From CAZJDV01 sp964544865 (GTDB lineage: Bacteria > Chloroflexota > Dehalococcoidia > Lucifugimonadales > CAJWER01): a DNA stretch of 5,948 bases. The notes under the pieces were generated by a model. It saw only the letters and a program-made list of their open reading frames with translations, was not told the DNA's origin and did no database searches. A program made the translations under genes and the position numbers. The DNA is taken from assembly GCA_964544865.1 (NCBI GenBank), contig CAZJDV010000118.1, positions 1-5,948 on the forward strand, read 5' to 3'. This document shows positions 1 to 5,279 of this stretch, piece after piece (position 1 is the stretch's first letter; every line of letters starts with the position of its first letter).

Positions 1-127
1 CTTGATTTTGGAGAATCCTGCTTCCATTCTCTTGTCCTAAGTCTATCGATGGCGCCTTGACGAGCTAGCGTCAGTCGCGGCCTGGGTTCCCGGCCGGCAC
101 ACCTCATGGCGTCCTCGCGATCTCCAC
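1..127. other. left-edge stretch without a recognised gene
   Basis: This stretch follows the stop of the minus-strand heparinase-like fragment. I see no RNA gene, strong hairpin with a T-run, or recognisable protein. On the minus strand an ATG at 107-105, with a GAGG six bases before it, opens a frame that stays open to the left edge (about 35 codons). The peptide matches nothing I know, so I do not call it a gene. Confidence 0.5.
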
Positions 128-535
128 CTATCTTCGGTTTCCGTCGGTGAACGTGATCGACACATTCAGGTGCTTGTCGTCCACAGACGTGCCGATCCGC
201 AGGAGGTCTTCCGGGTCGCCGACGTGGACGGCCCAGAGCGCGCCCATGGCCTCGCAGGGATGGAAGGGGCCGAAGCCCCGGTAACGAATCCACGGGCGGA
301 CCATTTTGAGAGAGTCTGAGTCAGTGTATATGCTCGTGCGCTCCATGTTGCTCATGCGCCAGTACTCGATCTCTTCCGGGAGCACCCGGGCTAGAGTGAG
401 GGAGGCGTCGCCCCGCTTGATGGTCGTCAGGTCCTCGTCGCCGCTAATCTCGCCGTCGTGGTGAAACAGCCACTCAAGATACCGGAGCTCTGTTGAACGT
501 ACTTGGTCGTAGATGAGCACGAGGTCGGGCTTCAC
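128..535 (-). CDS. C-terminal fragment of a heparinase II/III-like polysaccharide lyase (gene remnant)
   Basis: This 135-codon frame begins at a GTG with no SD and ends at TAG (130-128). It resembles the C-terminal beta-sheet domain of heparinase II/III and alginate-lyase-like enzymes. These secreted or periplasmic proteins cleave uronate-containing polysaccharides. The similarity starts just before the GTG, where the same frame reads RRSLAFVKPDLVLIYDQV, the usual 'FVKPD-hydrophobics-D-V' strand. It continues with EWLFHHDGEI (residues 21-30), RGDASLTLARVLPE (41-54) and GALWAVHVGD (98-107), and ends at a natural-looking terminus (VSITFTDG). The helical catalytic domain, normally several hundred residues upstream, is absent. 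In its place is a solute-binding-protein fragment in another frame, whose TGA overlaps the GTG by four bases. It is therefore a tail remnant, unlikely to be active. The family call is from memory of motifs; another beta-rich carbohydrate enzyme is possible. Confidence 0.5.
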   Translation of the reverse strand: MKPDLVLIYDQVRSTELRYLEWLFHHDGEISGDEDLTTIKRGDASLTLARVLPEEIEYWRMSNMERTSIYTDSDSLKMVRPWIRYRGFGPFHPCEAMGALWAVHVGDPEDLLRIGTSVDDKHLNVSITFTDGNRR

Positions 536-1263
536 GAAGGCCAGTGAACGACGAGCGCCATGTCGATGGTCCCCTCCGTCAGCATGTCGAGCCGGTCTTG
601 CTGGTCGGCGACCAACTCCAGGCGCAGCCGGTCGAATCCAGGGACGCGGGCGGGGTCCCAGTAGTCTGTATTGGCCTCGAACTCAATGGACTCCCCTGGG
701 ACTCTGGAGACGAATCTCCAGGTGCCGTTTCCGATGGGCTGGTCGGCAAAGCGCTCCTGTCCAACCCTCTCCAGGTATTGAGCAGGCAGCAGCGGCACGT
801 CCTCCCACTCCGGACCCAGCCTAGCGGCGAATCTGGCATCCGGCTCCTTGAGCGTCACCTCGACACGGTAGAGATCGATCGTCTTGATCTCCTGGGCCAG
901 CCAGAGAATGGAGCCGCAGGCGCTGCACGCGGCGGCCTGCCGCGCGTAGTGCTCCAGGCTTAACTTGAGGTCGTCGGAGGTCACTTCACCGCCGTCGTGC
1001 CATCTCATGCCCTCTCTCAGCCGGAGCGTAAATGACCTGGCGTCGGTGCTGCTCCTCCATCCCGCGAGGGCCCCGGTCCCGGTATCCAGCTTGCCGTTGG
1101 GGCCGGTCCCCAGAAGGCGGTCGTACATGTGACCGTAGTATCGCTGGCCGTTCTGGCCATCCGCGGACGGGTCCACCACCTCGGCGCCGGCGTGCGCCAT
1201 GCCCTGCCACTCGTCATCGTCGAGAAAGTAGCCCTCGCCGAGGCCGCCGGCTATCATGAGCAC
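532..1263 (-). CDS. internal fragment of a family 5 ABC solute-binding protein, fused to a DHDPS-like head (gene remnant)
   Basis: This is a 243-codon open frame (GTG at 1263, TGA at 534-532). Residues from about 30 to 238 match the SBP_bac_5 family, the extracytoplasmic binding proteins of Dpp/Opp-type importers for peptides, nickel or oligosaccharides. Visible hallmarks are VDPS (30-33), YYGHMYDRLL (42-51), FTLRLREGMRWHDG (78-91), TSDDLKLSLEHY (95-106), GNGTWRF (178-184) and ANTDYWDP (197-204). Such proteins are usually 500-600 residues; here only about 210 are present. There is no signal peptide or lipobox. Residues 1-28 belong instead to the preceding DHDPS-like fragment. After TIDMALV the similarity stops and the frame ends within a few codons. 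Without export signal or C-terminal lobe it cannot be a normal binding protein. The GTG at 1263 has no independent SD, so expression would need readthrough of the upstream TAG or internal initiation. Confidence 0.7.
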   Translation of the reverse strand: MLMIAGGLGEGYFLDDDEWQGMAHAGAEVVDPSADGQNGQRYYGHMYDRLLGTGPNGKLDTGTGALAGWRSSTDARSFTLRLREGMRWHDGGEVTSDDLKLSLEHYARQAAACSACGSILWLAQEIKTIDLYRVEVTLKEPDARFAARLGPEWEDVPLLPAQYLERVGQERFADQPIGNGTWRFVSRVPGESIEFEANTDYWDPARVPGFDRLRLELVADQQDRLDMLTEGTIDMALVVHWPS

Positions 1264-1407
1264 GCCCGAGCCCTCGACGATGCCCTAGTCTATCAGCCTC
1301 TGGATGTGCGTCTTCGATCGGTCCAGACGAAGGTTGAATTTCTCGTCGTTGAATGTGGGCAGAGAAACGAGGATGCCCTGCAGTTTGTCCCTTCGTGAGC
1401 TTGTCAT
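1179..1407 (-). pseudogene. N-terminal fragment of a dihydrodipicolinate synthase/N-acetylneuraminate lyase family enzyme, interrupted by TAG
   Basis: An ATG at 1407-1405 is preceded by AGGGAGG (1418-1412), with four bases between the GGAGG core and the ATG. It encodes 40 residues: GILVSLPTFND near the start, then THIQRLID, then TAG at 1287-1285. Past the TAG the same frame continues as GIVEGSGVLMIAGGLGEGYF, then LDDDEW. This is the start of a DapA/NanA-superfamily TIM barrel: strand 1, 'fLI-x-x-GI', then the G-x-x-GE loop and 'L-x-x-x-E'. These aldolases/dehydratases form a Schiff base on a later lysine and act in lysine synthesis or in sugar-acid catabolism. The stop lies where relatives commonly have Gln or Arg, so CAG or CGA to TAG fits. 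Only about 75 of roughly 300 residues remain before the frame becomes a solute-binding protein near 1190-1175. The catalytic Tyr and Lys are therefore missing. The left boundary is approximate. Confidence 0.7.
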
Positions 1408-1447
1408 CGTGCCTCCCTGAATCGGTTCGGCCGCCGTGCCGCGCCGT

Positions 1448-1476
1448 ATTGTACATGCATCGGTTTACCCGTTCAA
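1448..1476 (-). promoter_or_regulatory. sigma70-like promoter of the minus-strand remnant
   Basis: Reading the minus strand, TTGAAC (1476-1471) is followed after exactly 17 bases by TACAAT (1453-1448). These match the -35 and -10 consensus at 4 and 5 of 6 positions. The -10 lies about 40 bases before the ATG at 1407, leaving a short leader that contains the SD at 1418-1412. Promoter, SD and start codon all look intact although the gene behind them is broken. Confidence 0.5.
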
Positions 1477-1544
1477 TTCACGCTGTCTCACTGGTCTCGG
1501 TCAACTCACGGCTGACTGGGCGCCGGCAATTTGTGCGGTTCGTT

Positions 1545-1573
1545 GTGACACTGAGTGACATCGGCCGATGTCA
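1545..1573. promoter_or_regulatory. candidate operator: perfect 18-bp palindrome with an extra direct half-site
   Basis: TGACATCGGCCGATGTCA (1556-1573) is a perfect 18-base inverted repeat. A further GTGACA (1545-1550) repeats the GTGACA at 1555-1560 exactly ten bases upstream, which is one helical turn. This gives two direct half-sites and one inverted half-site of TGACA. No T-run follows, so it is not an intrinsic terminator. It sits between the two divergent promoters, as expected for a dimeric repressor or activator. No regulator gene of known specificity is in the window, so the family is open. Confidence 0.45.
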
Positions 1574-1667
1574 TATGGACTGGCAACCGACCGCAGCCGG
1601 CTGGTGATGAGACTCTGTTACTATTGTGGTCGCGTGGTGGTATCGATCTGAGTGTGACCAACGGGGC

Positions 1668-1676
1668 TGTTATTAT
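1668..1676 (+). promoter_or_regulatory. possible extended -10 promoter for the rightward genes
   Basis: TGTTATTAT fits the extended -10 pattern TGnTATAAT with one mismatch in the hexamer. It would start transcription about 65 bases before the ATG at 1748. No convincing -35 is present, which extended -10 promoters tolerate. A second, poorer TGnTA-type match lies at 1616-1624. Confidence 0.3.
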
Positions 1677-1747
1677 CCCGAGTGGCGGGCATCGTCAGAC
1701 TCGGCGGGCGGTGACCCATTCCGGCGAGAGACTCCGGGGAGAGCAAG

Positions 1748-2515
1748 ATGACCAATGACTGGGTCCTAGCCCTCGAGCAAGATAGAGACCTGGCCGCCGC
1801 CCATGGAAGCGTAGAAGAGGTCGCGCGCGCCGTGGCCCGAGGCGCGGACCTGCATCTGTATATGACGACCGCGACCTACGAGGAGACTCTCTATTTCCAG
1901 CAGACTTACTCGGGCGAAGGCGACGCCTTCGCGGGCTTGATGAGCCATCACCACTCGTATACCCATGAGGGAACGATTCCGGAGCAGCCCTATGTCGGCC
2001 TGTTCAAATATGACACGTCGGGAACCTATTCGCACATAAAATGGACCATCGGCGACTCGTGGTACGACGCGAGCGACACCTATCCCTACGGTGTGTACCG
2101 CTGGTTCGTCTGCGACCGGTGGAGGGTCGTCTACGAGCACGACTCAAGCGGCGCCCGGATCTCCGGCGACCTCGGCGAGCTCAAGGAGCACATCAGGTCC
2201 GGGCGTACGATCAGGGTCGGTGTGAGGCAGCTTTTCGGCCTTGCCGGCGAGGCCGCCGGCGGTCCCGACCATATCTCGTTCCTGACCACTATGCAGCCGT
2301 TGATCGAAAGCGGCCACGTCCTCTCGAACTGCGATTTCGTGATCGTCGGCCCGCCGAAATGGCCATTCGACTGGAAGAGCGGCGTCCACCTGGCGATGAT
2401 GCGGCCCTCGACCTCGGGTGTGATCGAATGCTATCTGACACGCCCTGGCGGGTTCCCGTTCACGCGGGTGACGCCGCGCCGCGCCATGCAATGGCTAGTG
2501 GCGGATGCCGGCTGA
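1748..2515 (+). CDS. conserved-looking hypothetical protein, 255 aa, function unknown
   Basis: The start ATG at 1748 is supported by GGGGAGAG (1736-1743) at normal spacing. The product is a soluble protein with no signal peptide or membrane segment. I do not recognise the family. Residues about 15-35 (AAAHGSVEEVARAVARGADL) resemble one ankyrin-like helix pair, but no repeat follows, so this may be chance. The rest is rich in aromatics: YEETLYFQQTY (44-54), a His cluster SHHHSYTH (66-73), PYGVYRWFVCDRWRVVYEHD (113-132), IRVGVRQLFGL (155-165) and PKWPFDWKSG (203-212). The dense Trp/Tyr/His pattern looks like a folded, constrained domain rather than a spurious frame. It begins the rightward gene row and lies 29 bases before the GAF gene, so the two are probably co-transcribed. 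A small-molecule-binding or enzymatic role is possible but not shown. Confidence 0.7.
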   Translation: MTNDWVLALEQDRDLAAAHGSVEEVARAVARGADLHLYMTTATYEETLYFQQTYSGEGDAFAGLMSHHHSYTHEGTIPEQPYVGLFKYDTSGTYSHIKWTIGDSWYDASDTYPYGVYRWFVCDRWRVVYEHDSSGARISGDLGELKEHIRSGRTIRVGVRQLFGLAGEAAGGPDHISFLTTMQPLIESGHVLSNCDFVIVGPPKWPFDWKSGVHLAMMRPSTSGVIECYLTRPGGFPFTRVTPRRAMQWLVADAG

Positions 2516-2544
2516 GTGGACAGGATCAACTGGGGATACAGGTC

Positions 2545-3057
2545 ATGGCGAGCCTACGACATCAAGACGTAATCGAGAGGATCGGCGAGGCTGCGAGGCT
2601 GGCCTCGTCCTTCGCGGAGCTCGGCAGCCTCATAGCGGACAAGCTAGGCGCCATCGTTCCGATTGACCGGATGAACATCGGACTGATCGACATGGACGAC
2701 TACGTCTTCACGGACGCGTTCGTAACCGGCCGCAACGTGCCGAACCGCTCCACCGGCCACCGCCGCACGCTCTCCGACACCGTAGTCGAGGCGGGCATTA
2801 AGAAGGGTGGGGGCATAGTGATCGGCGACGAGACCCCGATAGCGCTGGCCAAGCGCTTCCCGCGCCTCCAGTCGACGCTGGACACAGGCATCCGCTCGAT
2901 GATGGCGGTCGCACTCAAGGCGAAGGGAGAAGTCGTAGCGGCGCTCGTTCTGGCGTCGGCCCGTCCTTCGGCATACACTGCTGAGGACCTGGAGATGTTA
3001 CGCGGCATTGGAGTTGCCATCGTCGAACGCATCGTCGCCCTGCGAGAGGCTTCGTGA
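2545..3057 (+). CDS. stand-alone GAF-domain protein, 170 aa
   Basis: The start ATG at 2545 has GGGGA (2532-2536) eight bases upstream. An open frame extends further left but only as a shadow of the preceding gene. Nearly the whole protein is one GAF fold: helix QDVIERIGEAARLASSFAEL (7-26), the strand DRMNIGLID (41-49), TLSDTVVEAGIKKGGGIVIG (75-94) and GIRSMMAVALKAKGEVVAAL (115-134). It ends with the helix YTAEDLEMLRGIGVAIVERI (144-163). GAF domains bind small ligands (cyclic nucleotides, haem, tetrapyrroles, metabolites) and usually regulate an attached kinase, cyclase or transcription factor. No such output domain, HTH or kinase is attached here, so it would act on a partner in trans. The conserved Cys of bilin- and redox-sensing GAFs is absent; the protein has no cysteine. 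Its place before the permeases suggests a link to transport or its regulation, which is inference. Confidence 0.8.
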   Translation: MASLRHQDVIERIGEAARLASSFAELGSLIADKLGAIVPIDRMNIGLIDMDDYVFTDAFVTGRNVPNRSTGHRRTLSDTVVEAGIKKGGGIVIGDETPIALAKRFPRLQSTLDTGIRSMMAVALKAKGEVVAALVLASARPSAYTAEDLEMLRGIGVAIVERIVALREAS

Positions 3058-3102
3058 CCGGGACGAGACAACCCTGAATTGCGCTCCGAGGAGTCTACGA
3101 CG

Positions 3103-3144
3103 ATGAACAAGTGCTGCGGTGGGGATTTGAAGCGGCGGCCATAA
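3103..3144 (+). other. possible 13-residue leader ORF before the first permease
   Basis: ATG at 3103 is preceded by GAGGAG (3088-3093) with a nine-base gap. It encodes MNKCCGGDLKRRP and stops at TAA (3142-3144), directly against the permease SD AAAGGAGG (3143-3150). A ribosome ending here would sit on the SD of the next gene, so translational coupling is possible. It is too short to judge by coding statistics and may be chance. Confidence 0.25.
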
Positions 3145-3155
3145 AGGAGGTTGCA

Positions 3156-4172
3156 ATGCTTGCCTACATCATCAGGCGCCTAATGCTTGGCATGTTCACC
3201 ATCTGGGCGATATCGGTCCTGGCCTTTGTAATTATCGAGCTGCCGGAGGGCGACCTCGCCACCAAGCGCTACGACCGCACTACGTTCGCGTTCGGCGAGG
3301 GAGCGGCCCCGGCGATCATGGAGTCCATGCGCAAGTACCTGGGGCTGGACAAGCCAATGTATCTGCGTTACTCACAGTGGATCTGGAACATGGTGCGGCA
3401 CTGGGACCTGGGACGCTCATTCGGCCCTACCGGGAACGGGCTGGGCTATTATGTGTCCGTCAAGCAGATCATCGGAGACAAGATCTGGCTGACCATCGCG
3501 CTGACAGGATTCACCATTATGGTCACATGGACATTGGCCATCCCCATCGGCATATACTCCGCGATCAGGCAGCACTCGGTGGGCGACTATGTATTCACGT
3601 TGTTGGGCTTTTCGGGACTCGCTGTTCCGGACTTCCTGCTGGGCCTGATACTCATGTATGTGGCCTTCGCATACTTTGACATGAGTGTGGGAGGGCTCTT
3701 GTCGGCCGACTACCAGAACGTTCCATGGAGCTTCAGGAAGGTTGTCGACCTGATAAACCACCTCTGGATACCCGCACTCGTTCTTGGCACCTCCGGGACC
3801 GCGAGCCTGATTCGCATCATGCGCAACAACCTGCTGGACGAACTGGGCAAGCCCTACGTAGTGACGGCAAAGGCCAAGGGCATGCAACCTCTGAGGGCCG
3901 TGCTCAAGTATCCCGTGCGGGTCGCGATCAACCCGCTGATAAGCACCGTGGGATATCTTCTGCCGGCCCTGATCAGTGGCAGCGTCATCGTCTCCGTGGT
4001 ATTGAGCCTCCCCACGATAGGGCCGGTCCTGCTGACGGCCATCCAGGACGAAGACATCTACCTGGCCGGATTCTTGGTGCTGGCCATAGGGACGCTTACC
4101 GTGATCGGCACCTTGATCTCGGACATCCTCCTGGCAGTGGTGGACCCGCGCATCAAGATCGTCGACGGCTAA
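3156..4172 (+). CDS. ABC transporter permease, DppB/OppB type (first copy)
   Basis: This 338-residue inner-membrane subunit forms half of the channel of a Dpp/Opp-type importer. It would pair with a C-type permease and be driven by two ATPases. The start at 3156 is set by the near-perfect SD AAAGGAGG (3143-3150), five bases before ATG. It also gives the standard B-type N-terminus MLAYIIRRLMLG with the first membrane helix (about 10-30). A possible GTG at 3111 in the same frame lacks an SD. Next come the family motif YLGLDKPMYLRY (61-72), then BPD_transp_1 with helices near 110-135, 145-172, 203-220, 262-285 and 305-330. The cytoplasmic EAA coupling loop that docks the ATPase is NLLDELGKPYVVTAKAKG (225-242), followed by KYP and the INP turn. 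DPRIK closes the protein, as usual. Substrate cannot be read from the permease; peptides, oligosaccharides or other small ligands are all possible. Confidence 0.93.
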   Translation: MLAYIIRRLMLGMFTIWAISVLAFVIIELPEGDLATKRYDRTTFAFGEGAAPAIMESMRKYLGLDKPMYLRYSQWIWNMVRHWDLGRSFGPTGNGLGYYVSVKQIIGDKIWLTIALTGFTIMVTWTLAIPIGIYSAIRQHSVGDYVFTLLGFSGLAVPDFLLGLILMYVAFAYFDMSVGGLLSADYQNVPWSFRKVVDLINHLWIPALVLGTSGTASLIRIMRNNLLDELGKPYVVTAKAKGMQPLRAVLKYPVRVAINPLISTVGYLLPALISGSVIVSVVLSLPTIGPVLLTAIQDEDIYLAGFLVLAIGTLTVIGTLISDILLAVVDPRIKIVDG

Positions 4173-4211
4173 CGGAGAGTACCTCGGCGCCTGTTCATGT
4201 CCTGTTAGCCG
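4166..4211. repeat. inverted repeat spanning the stop codon of the first permease
   Basis: CGGCTAAC (4166-4173, containing the TAA stop) is exactly complementary to GTTAGCCG (4204-4211). A G-U and a G-C pair extend the stem inward to about ten pairs around a 26-base loop. It is followed by CCCCAAAATG rather than a T-run, so it is not a classic terminator. It could slow 3' decay or partly insulate the two permease messages. Confidence 0.35.
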
Positions 4212-4225
4212 CCCCAAAATGCGTG

Positions 4226-4234
4226 TGGTAGAAT
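4226..4234 (+). promoter_or_regulatory. possible internal extended -10 promoter before the second permease
   Basis: TGGTAGAAT matches the extended -10 pattern TGnTATAAT with one mismatch. It would start transcription near 4241, about 43 bases before the ATG at 4284. The -35 region (around TTAGCC, 4205-4210) is poor. Together with the 111-base gap, the hairpin before it and the break in tight spacing, this suggests the second permease can be transcribed separately. Confidence 0.3.
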
Positions 4235-4261
4235 GACGTGTCCCTCCTAAACCCAGGAACC

Positions 4262-4291
4262 ATGAGGACCGAATACGAGCCCAATGGTTAG
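4262..4291 (+). other. possible nine-residue leader ORF overlapping the second permease start
   Basis: ATG at 4262, three bases after an AGGA (4255-4258), encodes MRTEYEPNG and ends at TAG (4289-4291). The stop lies eight bases into the overlap with the permease start ATG (4284). The permease itself has only a weak SD, so reinitiation after this mini-ORF could supply its translation. The AGGA spacing is short and the ORF is tiny, so this is tentative. Confidence 0.2.
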
Positions 4292-5279
4292 CTACATCAT
4301 ACGACGTACACTGCTCGCGCTTCTCACTATTTGGGCCCTCTCCATAATAGCCTTCGCCATAATTCAGTTGCCTCCCGGGGACTACGTGGACACGTATATT
4401 GAGGAGCTCTTTTTCGGAAGAACCAGCGGGGCCAGCGAGATGTTGGAAAATGCCCTGCGCAAGCAATATGGCCTGGACCAGCCCATATATGTCCAGTACT
4501 CCAAGTGGGCCTGGAAGATGGTCTGGCACGGGGACTTCGGGATGTCGTTGGAGTACATGAAACCCGTTCGAGACATAGTCCTCGAGCGGCTTATCATGAC
4601 CGTAATCCTGGCTGGCGCGACGGCGTTGTTCGCCTGGGGTCTCTCTATCCCTATCGGCATCTACTCGGCGGTGAGGCAGCATAGCGTCGAGGACTACACC
4701 GTCACCTTCATCGGCTTCATGGGCCTGGCGGTGCCCGACTTCCTGCTGGCGCTGTGGCTGCTGTGGATCAGTTTCACCTACTTCCCCGACCACAGCATCG
4801 GCGGGCTATTCTCGCCCGAGTACATGGAGGCGCCGTGGAGCTTTGGTCGCGTCGTCGACCTGATGTCACATCTGTGGATAGCGATGTTCGTGGTGGGGAC
4901 CGCAGGCACAGCGGCCCTTATCAGGGTGATGAGGGCCAACCTTCTGGACGAACTGAACAGGCCCTACGTGGTCACCGCTCGGGCCAAGGGCCTCTCGGAG
5001 TGGAAGCTCACCCTCAAATATCCGGTGCGCATCGCCCTGAACCCACTGGTCAGCACACTCGGCTATCTCCTGCCCCTGTTAATGTCGGGCAGTATCATCG
5101 TCTCGGTGGTACTGAGCCTGCCAACGGAAGGCCCTCTGCTGCTACGAGCCCTCCTGGCCGAGGACATGTTCGTCTCGGCGACGATCGTGCTGCTGCTGGG
5201 CACGTTGACCGTCATTGGTACCCTCATGTCAGATATATTGCTAGGGATTCTAGATCCAAGAATTAGGCTAATTCAATAA
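4284..5279 (+). CDS. ABC transporter permease, DppB/OppB type (second copy, paralogue of the first)
   Basis: This 331-residue inner-membrane permease has the same architecture as the gene before it. It has the B-type start MVSYIIRRTLLALLTIWALS with the first helix, QYGLDQPIYVQYSKW (61-75), and BPD_transp_1 helices near 100-125, 138-166, 195-213, 255-278 and 297-322. The EAA loop is NLLDELNRPYVVTARAKG (219-236), and the end is ILDPRIRL. The start is fixed by colinearity with the first copy even though the SD is weak. Aligned by eye, the copies agree most in IGIYSA-RQHSV, GLAVPDFLL, the EAA loop and the last hundred residues. They differ most in the extracytoplasmic stretch at about 34-58 and 88-105. 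This indicates an old tandem duplication rather than a recent one. Its TAA overlaps the next gene's ATG by one base, so this copy, not the first, is translationally coupled to the C-type partner. Confidence 0.93.
   Translation: MVSYIIRRTLLALLTIWALSIIAFAIIQLPPGDYVDTYIEELFFGRTSGASEMLENALRKQYGLDQPIYVQYSKWAWKMVWHGDFGMSLEYMKPVRDIVLERLIMTVILAGATALFAWGLSIPIGIYSAVRQHSVEDYTVTFIGFMGLAVPDFLLALWLLWISFTYFPDHSIGGLFSPEYMEAPWSFGRVVDLMSHLWIAMFVVGTAGTAALIRVMRANLLDELNRPYVVTARAKGLSEWKLTLKYPVRIALNPLVSTLGYLLPLLMSGSIIVSVVLSLPTEGPLLLRALLAEDMFVSATIVLLLGTLTVIGTLMSDILLGILDPRIRLIQ

Larger units (their letters stand above)
1408..1747. other. divergent intergenic region
   Basis: These 340 bases lie between two outward-facing transcription units. 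They hold the minus-strand promoter near 1448-1476, an operator-like palindrome at 1556-1573, a second, weaker 10-bp palindrome (CAGCCGGCTG, about 1595-1604) and a possible rightward extended -10 at 1668-1676. Short open frames on both strands lack an SD and recognisable similarity, so I read the stretch as regulatory rather than coding. Confidence 0.5.

Noticed and set aside
1..107. Minus-strand ATG at 107 with a frame open to the left edge
   Set aside because: Only about 35 codons, Arg-rich, with no recognisable similarity. An SD-like GAGG alone is not enough.
1285..1287. TAG read as pyrrolysine or a reassigned codon
   Set aside because: No evidence of recoding, and the frame downstream soon turns into an unrelated truncated gene, so decay or error is simpler.
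1556..1573. Palindrome as an intrinsic terminator
   Set aside because: No T-run on either side and no loop. A DNA-binding site explains perfect symmetry better.
1353..1758. Short plus-strand open frames in the divergent intergenic region
   Set aside because: No SD, no similarity, and they overlap the remnant's start region or the 1748 gene.
2041..2544. Longer GAF protein starting at 2041
   Set aside because: The extra 168 codons overlap the preceding gene in another frame and read as Arg/Pro-rich shadow sequence. The GAF similarity begins right after the ATG at 2545.
3111..3155. Upstream GTG start adding 15 residues to the first permease
   Set aside because: No SD at suitable distance, whereas the ATG at 3156 has a near-perfect SD and gives the standard family N-terminus.
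3417..4793. 458-codon open frame on the minus strand opposite the permeases
   Set aside because: It is antisense to two clear permease genes with correct starts. Its product is low-complexity (rich in Gln, His, Arg, Asp) with no recognisable motif, typical of an antisense shadow in GC-rich coding DNA.
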